A DNA stretch of 13,872 bases from Lachnospiraceae bacterium (GTDB lineage Bacteria; Bacillota; Clostridia; Lachnospirales; Lachnospiraceae): the NCBI GenBank assembly GCA_003520205.1, contig DOVG01000082.1:1-13872 (forward strand). Direction: 5' to 3'. The translations under genes and the position numbers were made by a program. The notes under the pieces are model-generated. The model had not been told where the DNA came from, searched no databases, and saw only the letters and a program-made list of their open reading frames with translations. Shown here one piece after another: positions 6,499 through 12,885 of the stretch (the stretch's first letter is position 1; every line of letters begins with the position of its first letter).

Positions 6499-7785
6499 AT
6501 GAGGATATTAATCGTAGGCGGTGGTGGTCGTGAGCATGCTATAGCATGGGCAGTTGCAAAGAGTCCTTTATGCGATAAGCTGTATGCGGCTCCTGGAAAT
6601 GCTGGTATATCAGAGCTGGCTGAGTGTGTAGATATATCTGTTATGGATGCACCGAAGCTTGTAGAATTTGCTAAGGCAAATCAGATAGATTTTGTTATAG
6701 TGGCACCGGATGATCCGCTTGCAGCAGGTGTTGCTGATGCATTCCTTGATGAAGGGATCAAGACCTTTGGACCTAGAAAGAATGCTGCTATCATAGAAGC
6801 ATCAAAAGCTTTTTCAAAGGATCTTATGAAGAAGTATAATATTCCTTCAGCTGCTTATGAGACCTTTGATGATGCAGATAAAGCACTTAAATATCTTGAG
6901 ACTATCAAGCCGCCATATGTTCTTAAGGCAGATGGTCTTGCACTTGGAAAGGGTGTTCTTATATGCAATACTCTCGAAGAGGCTAAGGATGGAATCAAAG
7001 AAATAATGATAGATAAAAAGTTCGGGGATGCCGGAGATAAGCTTGTTATAGAAGAATTTATGACAGGTCGTGAGGTTTCAGTTCTCTGCTTCTCAGATGG
7101 AAAGACTATACTTCCTATGACTTCTGCTCAGGATCATAAGAGAGCAGGTGATGGAGATACAGGACTTAATACAGGCGGAATGGGTACATTTTCACCAAGT
7201 CCGTTCTATACTGATGAAGTCGCAAAGTTCTGTGAAGAAAATGTATATCAGAGAACTATAGATGCAATGGCTCAGGAGGGAAGAGAATTTAAGGGTGTTC
7301 TTTTCTGTGGACTGATGCTTACAGAAAATGGACCTCGTGTACTCGAGTTTAATGCACGCTTTGGTGATCCGGAAGCTCAGGTAGTAATTCCGAGACTTAA
7401 GAATGATATAGTAGAAGTAATGCTTGCGTGTGCAGATGGAACTCTGGATAAGGTTAATCTTGAATTTGAGGATAATGCTGCAGTATGTGTAATGCTTGCA
7501 TCTGAGGGTTATCCGGTATCCTATGAAAAGGGATATGAAATCAGAGGACTAGAGAACTTTAAAGATAAGGATAACTATTTTGTATTTCATTCAGGAACAA
7601 AATTCGCTGATAAAGAAGATGGAAGCAAGGTTGTTGTTACAAACGGAGGAAGAGTTCTTGGAGTGACAGCTCTTGGTCAGGATCTTATCGAGGCCAGAGC
7701 AAATGCTTATAAGGCTACAGAGCTTATAGATTTTGATAATAAGTATATGAGACATGATATAGGAAAGGCTATTGACGAACAGTGA
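6499..7785 (+). CDS. purD: Phosphoribosylamine-glycine ligase (GAR synthetase)
   Basis: Joins glycine to phosphoribosylamine using ATP, step two of purine synthesis, making the substrate for PurN. 428 residues, normal for PurD. It begins MRILIVGGGGREHAIAWAVA with the family N-domain GGGGREHA, then APGNAG. The ATP-grasp domain has YVLKADGLALGKGVLI, VIEEFMTGREVSVLCF, the glycine loop TGGMGTFSPSP, and the metal-binding segment LEFNARFGDPEAQVVIPRL. Ribosome binding site AAGGAG at 6486-6491. The stop codon TGA overlaps the GTG start of clpC, so the two proteins are made from one message with translational coupling. purF, purE, purC and purH are not in this window. Confidence 0.97.
   Translation: MRILIVGGGGREHAIAWAVAKSPLCDKLYAAPGNAGISELAECVDISVMDAPKLVEFAKANQIDFVIVAPDDPLAAGVADAFLDEGIKTFGPRKNAAIIEASKAFSKDLMKKYNIPSAAYETFDDADKALKYLETIKPPYVLKADGLALGKGVLICNTLEEAKDGIKEIMIDKKFGDAGDKLVIEEFMTGREVSVLCFSDGKTILPMTSAQDHKRAGDGDTGLNTGGMGTFSPSPFYTDEVAKFCEENVYQRTIDAMAQEGREFKGVLFCGLMLTENGPRVLEFNARFGDPEAQVVIPRLKNDIVEVMLACADGTLDKVNLEFEDNAAVCVMLASEGYPVSYEKGYEIRGLENFKDKDNYFVFHSGTKFADKEDGSKVVVTNGGRVLGVTALGQDLIEARANAYKATELIDFDNKYMRHDIGKAIDEQ
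7781..7785 (+). promoter_or_regulatory. purD/clpC translational coupling junction (GTGA overlap)
   Basis: The purD stop TGA (7783-7785) shares bases with the clpC start GTG (7782-7784). Ribosomes ending purD can restart on clpC, which would link ClpC output to purine-operon translation. The only purine-rich site upstream is AGGAAAGG at 7761-7768, 13 bases from the GTG and inside purD. Confidence 0.8.
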
Positions 7786-10220
7786 TAGATTATAAGTTTT
7801 CCGATACAATTAGATTAGTATTTAGAGAGGCTGCCCTGGTCGCAAAAAGACTTGGGAATTCTTATGTTGATTCCCGACATATATTTATTGCTCTTTATAC
7901 AGTTCATCAGGGAGTGGCATATAGCGTAATGTTGAAGTCGGGGCTTAGGGCAGAGGATTTTCAGAAGCTTGCAGCTATTATCAGAGAGCAGACTATTGAA
8001 CTTCAACCACTGGATTTTGTAGGCGGTTATACAGACAGAACTGATAAGATTATAGAAGAAGCTGTAGAGGACGCCAGAAGACTAAAACAGGATACGGTCG
8101 GTACAGAGTTGATGCTTATATCTATCCTGCGAGATATGAATAGTGATATATATAAGGCAATCAAAAATAAAAATATAAATGTATCGACTATGTGCGTAGA
8201 ACTGCTTATGTCCATGGGACTGAGTAAGAAGGAAGCTGAAAAATATAGTTCTGAATATATAGTTAAGATCAAGAATAATAAAGAAAAAAGAAAAACTGTA
8301 TCTATGCTGGAGCAGTTTGGAAGAGACCTTACAGAGATGGCTCAGGAAGGGGAGCTTGATCCGATTGTTGGAAGACACGATGAGATAGTGAGAGTTCTTC
8401 AGATACTTGGAAGAAGAACAAAGAATAATGTATGTCTTGTAGGAGAGCCGGGAGTAGGTAAGACAGCTATAGTAGAAGGCATGGCGCAGCTTATAGTGAG
8501 TGGCAGACTGCCGGGGGATTATAGTGATAAGAAGATAGTAAGTCTGGATCTGAATGGAATGGTTGCAGGAACCAGATACAGAGGTGACTTCGAGGAGAGA
8601 TTAAAGAAGACACTTGATGAGCTTAAGTCAAGATCGGATATAATACTCTTTATAGACGAACTTCATACACTTATAGGTGCAGGTGGTTCTGAAGGAACAC
8701 ATGATGCGGCTAATATATTCAAGCCTGCACTTTCGAGAGGGGAGCTTCAGGTTATAGGAGCAACTACTCTTGAAGAGTACAGAAAGTATATAGAGAAGGA
8801 TGCGGCTCTGGAAAGAAGATTTCAGCCGGTTACAGTTGATGAACCGACACCTGAAGAGACTGTGGATATACTTACTGAACTGGCAGATAGTTATCAGAAG
8901 TTTCATGGAGTAACCATTAGTCAGGGTGCTATAAAAGCATCAGTGGACATGTCAGTGCGTTATATAAATGACAGATTTCTTCCTGACAAGGCTATTGATC
9001 TGATGGATGAGGCGTGCTCCAGAATTAAAATGGGCAGTATACCTGAGGATTTTTCAGAAGAATATGATGATTCATATGTGAAAAAGATGAACGATGCCAT
9101 AGAGGCAGCACTTTTTAGTGGCGATGTCGAGAAGGCGGGAAATCTTAGAAAAAGTCTTTCTGCAAGAAAAGAAAAGCGAAAGAAGACAGAAAACGCAGTG
9201 GTTACTGAGGATGATATAGCAGCAGTCGTTTCCGTGTGGACCAAAATACCGGTTTCAAGGTTATCAGAGTCCGAGCAGTCAAGGCTTCTCAGACTTGAAG
9301 ATACCCTGCATCAGAGAATTATCGGACAGGATGCGGCTCTTAAGGCTTTGTCCGGATCTATCAGACGAAGCAGAGTCGGGCTGAGAGAATCAAACAGACC
9401 TATTGGCTCATTTCTTTTCCTTGGCCCTACAGGTGTAGGTAAGACAGAAGCTACTAAGGCTCTTGCTGAGACCCTTTTCGGAGACGAAAAAAGTCTTATA
9501 AGAGTAGATATGACAGAATATATGGAGAAACACAGCGTATCCAAAATGATTGGCTCTCCGCCTGGTTATGTCGGATATGATGAGGGTGGTCAGCTATCAG
9601 AGAAGATAAGAAGGAATCCGTATAGTGTTGTTCTTTTTGATGAGATAGAGAAAGCTCATCCTGATGTATATAATATACTTCTTCAGGTTCTTGATGATGG
9701 CATTATTACAGATGCCCAGGGAAGAAAGGTTGATTTTAAGAATACGATAATTATTATGACTTCTAATCTGGGAGCAAATAAAATCGTTGATCCCAAGACT
9801 CTCGGTTTCATTACTGATAACAGTGAAGAGAGAAGATTTGAAGATATGAAGTCTGCGGTTATGGAAGAGGTTAAGAAATCCTTCAGACCGGAATTTTTGA
9901 ACAGACTTGATGATGTAATAGTATTCAGACCTCTTTCTGAAACTGAAATACTGGATATAGCAGGACTTCAGTTATCTGAGCTTAAAGCAAGGGTAAAGCA
10001 AAACTTAAAGATTGATATAAGCTACGGTATCAGACTGAAGAGATTTATATTTGAAAAAGGATATGATGAGAAGTTTGGTGCCAGACCGCTTAGAAGAGCT
10101 ATACAGACTTATCTGGAAGACCCTCTTGCTGAATATATGCTTCGTGGTAAAGTATCTGAAGGAGATACCATCAGTATATCTGTAGGAAAGGATAAACTGG
10201 ACTTCAAAATAAAAAAATAA
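7782..10220 (+). CDS. clpC: ATP-dependent Clp protease ATPase subunit ClpC (Hsp100 unfoldase)
   Basis: Ring-forming AAA+ unfoldase that feeds proteins to ClpP. 812 residues, the usual ClpC size. Clp N-domain (1-150, two repeats). AAA1: Walker A GEPGVGKT (221-228), Walker B IDE (D292/E293). Short middle domain (about 425-468) with one UVR-like segment, SGDVEKAGNLRKS, as in ClpC and not the long ClpB middle domain. AAA2: Walker A GPTGVGKT (548-555), Walker B FDE (D620/E621). The LGF tripeptide (674-676) is the ClpP-docking loop, so it probably partners ClpP. GTG start at 7782 overlaps the purD stop (GTGA); the weak, distant AGGAAAGG (7761-7768) suggests coupling. The next in-frame ATG would cut into the N-domain. 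Odd: ctsR, mcsA and mcsB are absent upstream, and residue 32, a phosphoarginine-binding Glu in B. subtilis ClpC, is Arg; the second site (E109) is kept. Confidence 0.95.
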   Translation: MIDYKFSDTIRLVFREAALVAKRLGNSYVDSRHIFIALYTVHQGVAYSVMLKSGLRAEDFQKLAAIIREQTIELQPLDFVGGYTDRTDKIIEEAVEDARRLKQDTVGTELMLISILRDMNSDIYKAIKNKNINVSTMCVELLMSMGLSKKEAEKYSSEYIVKIKNNKEKRKTVSMLEQFGRDLTEMAQEGELDPIVGRHDEIVRVLQILGRRTKNNVCLVGEPGVGKTAIVEGMAQLIVSGRLPGDYSDKKIVSLDLNGMVAGTRYRGDFEERLKKTLDELKSRSDIILFIDELHTLIGAGGSEGTHDAANIFKPALSRGELQVIGATTLEEYRKYIEKDAALERRFQPVTVDEPTPEETVDILTELADSYQKFHGVTISQGAIKASVDMSVRYINDRFLPDKAIDLMDEACSRIKMGSIPEDFSEEYDDSYVKKMNDAIEAALFSGDVEKAGNLRKSLSARKEKRKKTENAVVTEDDIAAVVSVWTKIPVSRLSESEQSRLLRLEDTLHQRIIGQDAALKALSGSIRRSRVGLRESNRPIGSFLFLGPTGVGKTEATKALAETLFGDEKSLIRVDMTEYMEKHSVSKMIGSPPGYVGYDEGGQLSEKIRRNPYSVVLFDEIEKAHPDVYNILLQVLDDGIITDAQGRKVDFKNTIIIMTSNLGANKIVDPKTLGFITDNSEERRFEDMKSAVMEEVKKSFRPEFLNRLDDVIVFRPLSETEILDIAGLQLSELKARVKQNLKIDISYGIRLKRFIFEKGYDEKFGARPLRRAIQTYLEDPLAEYMLRGKVSEGDTISISVGKDKLDFKIKK

Positions 10221-10242
10221 AAAACAGCATAACTTAGTGTAG

Positions 10243-10260
10243 AAAATGATGCATTTTTTT
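10243..10260 (+). terminator. Possible weak terminator after clpC
   Basis: AAAATG (10243-10248) pairs with CATTTT (10252-10257) over a three-base loop and runs into a seven-T tract (10254-10260). The stem has one G-C pair and would be unstable, so termination here would be partial at best. Confidence 0.25.
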
Positions 10261-10268
10261 GGTATTAT
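10260..10268 (+). promoter_or_regulatory. Predicted extended -10 promoter for the small acidic protein gene
   Basis: TGGTATTAT is an extended -10 (TG, one base, TATTAT at 10263-10268). No good -35 is visible; TGTAGA at 10239-10244 with an 18-bp spacer is weak. The predicted start near 10275 gives a leader of about 33 nt. Together with the 87-bp gap after clpC, this suggests separate transcription. Confidence 0.45.
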
Positions 10269-10307
10269 GGGAATAGTTAGAAAACAAATGGCCGGGAGGT
10301 AATTTCA

Positions 10308-10721
10308 ATGGCAGTAATAGATGAACTCATACGTGAAGAAGAGAACGGATCGCTCAGCTTTGGAAACTATGAGCTTACAAGTAAAACTAAAAAAGACGGA
10401 TTTGAATATAACGGAGACAGTTATAAGATCAAGACATTTAATGAAATAACCAAGCTTGAGAGAAATGGAATGTTTGTATATGAATCAGTTCCTGGAACGG
10501 TTGTTCATGAATTTAGAGCTGATGATAAGAAGGTTACTTTCACTGTAGAAGGTGAAGCTGATGCTCAGATTACACTGGAGCTTGAGGCTGAGGCTGAATA
10601 TAAAGTTCATGTTGATGATGTTTATGTAGGTCAGATGAAGACTAACCTTGGAGGAAAGCTCAGCTTAAGCGTAGAGCTTGAAGATAAGGATCTCATAAAT
10701 GTGGTTATAGAAAAGAACTAA
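10308..10721 (+). CDS. Small acidic protein of unknown function (Lachnospiraceae family, sometimes labelled endosialidase)
   Basis: 137 residues, acidic, with no signal peptide, membrane helix or catalytic motif that I recognise. The body looks beta-rich: alternating hydrophobic and charged residues (KKVTFTVEGEADAQITLELE), then a C-terminal segment EYKVHVDDVYVGQMKTNLGG and LSLSVELEDKD that resembles the short beta-hairpin repeats of PEGA-like or carbohydrate-associated modules. From memory, near-identical proteins occur in many Lachnospiraceae under the label endosialidase; nothing here supports an enzyme of that kind, which would be several times longer. Ribosome binding site GGGAGG at 10294-10299 is strong. 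It lies between clpC and radA on the same strand, with a candidate promoter before it and a hairpin after it. Confidence 0.82.
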   Translation: MAVIDELIREEENGSLSFGNYELTSKTKKDGFEYNGDSYKIKTFNEITKLERNGMFVYESVPGTVVHEFRADDKKVTFTVEGEADAQITLELEAEAEYKVHVDDVYVGQMKTNLGGKLSLSVELEDKDLINVVIEKN

Positions 10722-10742
10722 GATATTAATATCAGACTGAAA

Positions 10743-10770
10743 GTGCGAACAATAAATTGTTCGCATTTTT
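10743..10770 (+). terminator. Hairpin plus T-tract between the small gene and radA (terminator or attenuator)
   Basis: A perfect 9-bp stem, TGCGAACAA (10744-10752) with TTGTTCGCA (10757-10765), four-base loop TAAA, followed by five T. It has the full form of an intrinsic terminator for the small gene (stop at 10721). The T-tract ends 20 bp before the radA start codon, leaving only the ribosome binding site in between, so radA must rely on read-through or on a promoter upstream of the hairpin. Confidence 0.8.
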
Positions 10771-10789
10771 AGATTTAAAGGAGAACAAG

Positions 10790-12166
10790 GTGGCTAAAGA
10801 AAAACAGATATTTTTCTGCAAGGAATGTGGATATGAATCCAGTCGTTGGCTTGGGCAGTGTCCTGGCTGCAGGTCATGGAATACATTTGTTGAAGAGAAG
10901 GTTACAGTAAAGTCAAAAGCATCAAGTAAGACGGTATCTGTGTCGGAAAGACCGAAGGCAACAAGTATAAAGAATGTATCTTCATCAGAAGAATCCCGTA
11001 TTCTGACAAGAATAGGCGAACTGGACAGAGTTCTCGGTGGAGGTATAGTAAAGGGCTCACTTGTGCTGGTAGGCGGAGATCCCGGAATAGGTAAGTCTAC
11101 TCTGCTGCTTGAAATGTGTAAGAACCTTGTGGAAACGGATACAAGAGTTCTATACGTATCAGGTGAGGAATCAGTATCACAGATAAAGTCAAGAGCTGTC
11201 AGACTTGGAATTACTGAAGGAACAGTGATGGAAGAACGGCTCATGCTTCTAAGTGATAATGATATTGATAATATAGAAGGACAGATAGATGCTCTTAAAG
11301 CAGAGGTTGTAATTATAGACTCTATCCAGACTATTATGTCTGCAGATATTGATAATGCTCCGGGTACCATATCCCAGGTCAGAGAAGTCACAGCGAGACT
11401 TCTTCAGATAGCAAAGCAAAAGGATGCTGCAGTATTTATAGTGGGACATGTAACTAAGGAAGGTACTGTTGCAGGACCGAGAACATTAGAGCATATGGTG
11501 GATAGCGTTCTTTATTTTGAAGGTGATGAAAGCGGAGGTTTCAGACTCTTAAGAGCTAATAAGAACAGATTTGGTTCTACTAATGAGATAGGGGTATTTA
11601 ATATGGTTGACTCCGGTCTCGAGGAAGTCAGTAACCCGTCTGAATTCTTTCTGAGTGGAAGACCTGTATCAGCTTCCGGGTCAGTTGTTGTATGTACCGT
11701 GGAAGGTACCAGGGCGCTTCTTGTTGAACTTCAGGCGTTATGCACTGATTCAAGCTTCAACATGCCAAGAAGAACAAGTGTGGGTTTAGATTATAACAGG
11801 GTAAATATGCTGATTGCAGTATTGGAAAAGCGTGGAGGCATCAGTCTGTCGGGTTGTGACTGTTATGTAAATATAGCTGGAGGAATGAGGTTGAATGATC
11901 CTTCTGCCGATCTTGGAGTTCTGATGGCTATAGCATCATCCTTCAGAGACAGACCTGTAGATGAACATACTGTAATCATCGGTGAGATAGGCCTGGCTGG
12001 TGAGATAAGGGGAGTAAGAAATATAACCCAGCGAATCAAGGAAGCGACTAAACTGGGATACAAAAGACTCATTATTCCATATTCCAATCGTTCGAAAGAA
12101 CTGGATAAAATAGATGCGGATATTCATTATGTTTCAAATATAAAAGAAGCACTGGATGTTATTTAA
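10790..12166 (+). CDS. radA: DNA repair protein RadA (Sms)
   Basis: RecA-like, DnaB-type branch-migration helicase that assists RecA in recombinational repair and processing of recombination intermediates. 458 residues from the GTG at 10790, which gives MAKEKQIFFCKECGYESSRW, matching the family start; ribosome binding site AAAGGAGA at 10777-10784. A longer frame from TTG at 10757 begins inside the hairpin and is rejected. Domains: four-cysteine zinc finger (CKEC...CPGC, residues 10-27), RecA-like core with Walker A GGDPGIGKST, Walker B VVIIDSIQT, the RadA-specific KNRFGST motif, and a C-terminal Lon-protease-like domain (ALLVELQALC, GLDYNRVNMLIAVLEKRGG, IIGEIGLAGEIR). All key residues are present. 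The clpC-radA neighbourhood is conserved in Firmicutes. The stop codon lies in the loop of a long hairpin. Confidence 0.96.
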   Translation: MAKEKQIFFCKECGYESSRWLGQCPGCRSWNTFVEEKVTVKSKASSKTVSVSERPKATSIKNVSSSEESRILTRIGELDRVLGGGIVKGSLVLVGGDPGIGKSTLLLEMCKNLVETDTRVLYVSGEESVSQIKSRAVRLGITEGTVMEERLMLLSDNDIDNIEGQIDALKAEVVIIDSIQTIMSADIDNAPGTISQVREVTARLLQIAKQKDAAVFIVGHVTKEGTVAGPRTLEHMVDSVLYFEGDESGGFRLLRANKNRFGSTNEIGVFNMVDSGLEEVSNPSEFFLSGRPVSASGSVVVCTVEGTRALLVELQALCTDSSFNMPRRTSVGLDYNRVNMLIAVLEKRGGISLSGCDCYVNIAGGMRLNDPSADLGVLMAIASSFRDRPVDEHTVIIGEIGLAGEIRGVRNITQRIKEATKLGYKRLIIPYSNRSKELDKIDADIHYVSNIKEALDVI

Positions 12167-12181
12167 TTAACGTCCAGTGCT
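12148..12181. terminator. Long hairpin at the radA stop codon, likely bidirectional terminator for radA and thrH
   Basis: A 14-bp stem (12148-12161 with 12168-12181, one G-U wobble) and six-base loop TTTAAT. The left arm is the end of the radA reading frame (codons for EALDV) and the TAA stop is in the loop. Downstream on the + strand is TATTATTATA-type sequence and no pure T-run; on the - strand the hairpin is followed by TTCTTTTATATTT, a better U-tract. It lies between convergent radA and thrH. Confidence 0.65.
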
Positions 12182-12210
12182 ATTATTATAGCATATTTTA
12201 TTTATAAAAA

Positions 12211-12816
12211 TTATAATGCTGCTTTAAATGCGGCTAACAGATCGCTATATTCCTCATAAGCAGGAAACTCAGGATAGTCTTTCTTTATCTGCTCAGTAGA
12301 GCGGAACAGAAAACCTGCTTTACTTGCCTGTATCATAGCGAGATCGTTGAAACTGTCGCCTGTAGCAATAGTATCAAAGCCACAGCTCTGAAGAGCCTTT
12401 ACAGTAGTCAGTTTAGACTTCTCACATCTCATTTTAAATCCGGTAATCTTACCGTCTTCAGCAACCTCCAGAGTGTTGCAGAAAAGGGTAGGCATACCCA
12501 GCTTCTTCATAAGGGGTTTGGCAAACTGTTCAAATGTATCACTTATGATTATAGTCTGTGTTACATCACGAAGTTCATCCAGAAATTCTTTTGCTCCTGG
12601 AAGTGGATCTATCTTGGCTATAGTTTCCTGAATCTCTTTAAGTCCAAGACCGTGTTCGTTCAGGATACCTATTCTCCAGTTCATAAGCTTATCATAATCG
12701 GGTTCATCTCTTGTGGTCTTTCTGAGTTCAGGAATTCCGCTTGCTTCGGAAAAAGCAATCCATATTTCAGGAACAAGAACACCTTCAAGATCAAGACATG
12801 CAACATTCATTCCCAT
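12211..12816 (-). CDS. thrH: ThrH-type HAD phosphatase (phosphoserine phosphatase / homoserine phosphotransferase)
   Basis: HAD-superfamily enzyme that hydrolyses phosphoserine (last step of serine synthesis) and, in characterised ThrH, passes the phosphate to homoserine (threonine pathway). 201 residues, matching ThrH. The first catalytic motif, ACLDLEGVLVPEIWIAFSEA, is nearly identical to what I recall of Pseudomonas aeruginosa ThrH, as are TTRDEPDYDKLM and the cap region. Motif I is DLEG (Asp nucleophile with Glu at +2, the ThrH variant of DxD), motif II IISDTF, motif III lysine in the CEKSKLT region, motif IV ATGDSFNDLAMI. No signal peptide or membrane helix; cytoplasmic. Start set by GGAGG on the - strand, 9 nt before the ATG; a second ATG two codons in is possible. 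Own promoter upstream; convergent with radA. Confidence 0.93.
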   Translation of the reverse strand: MGMNVACLDLEGVLVPEIWIAFSEASGIPELRKTTRDEPDYDKLMNWRIGILNEHGLGLKEIQETIAKIDPLPGAKEFLDELRDVTQTIIISDTFEQFAKPLMKKLGMPTLFCNTLEVAEDGKITGFKMRCEKSKLTTVKALQSCGFDTIATGDSFNDLAMIQASKAGFLFRSTEQIKKDYPEFPAYEEYSDLLAAFKAAL

Positions 12817-12849
12817 TTAATTAGTCCTCCATATTTGAAATACTTTCAG

Positions 12850-12878
12850 AGTATAGCAGATTATAATAATAGTGTCAA
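12850..12878 (-). promoter_or_regulatory. Near-consensus promoter of thrH
   Basis: Read on the - strand: perfect TTGACA (12878-12873), 17-bp spacer, TATACT (12855-12850) with an upstream TG (TGCTATACT, extended -10). The predicted start near 12843 gives a leader of about 27 nt. It fits in the 69-bp gap after the ABC-F gene, so thrH can be transcribed on its own, although I see no terminator for the ABC-F gene. Confidence 0.85.
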
Positions 12879-12885
12879 AGCTCGT

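Noticed and set aside
8960..9244. Open frames on the - strand opposite clpC
   Set aside because: Short Ser/Phe-rich translations typical of antisense to an Arg/Glu/Lys-rich gene; no independent signals.
7782..10220. ClpB, ClpE or ClpA instead of ClpC
   Set aside because: The short UVR-like middle domain excludes ClpB, the lack of an N-terminal zinc finger excludes ClpE, and the presence of a middle domain excludes ClpA.
10757..10789. Upstream in-frame TTG extension of radA (MFAFLDLKENK...)
   Set aside because: It starts inside the terminator hairpin, has no ribosome binding site, and the family start MAKxK is at the GTG at 10790 behind AAAGGAGA.
10732..11391. 219-residue open frame on the - strand opposite radA
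   Set aside because: It is a shadow of radA; low-complexity Ser/Thr-rich translation, no ribosome binding site or family motif.
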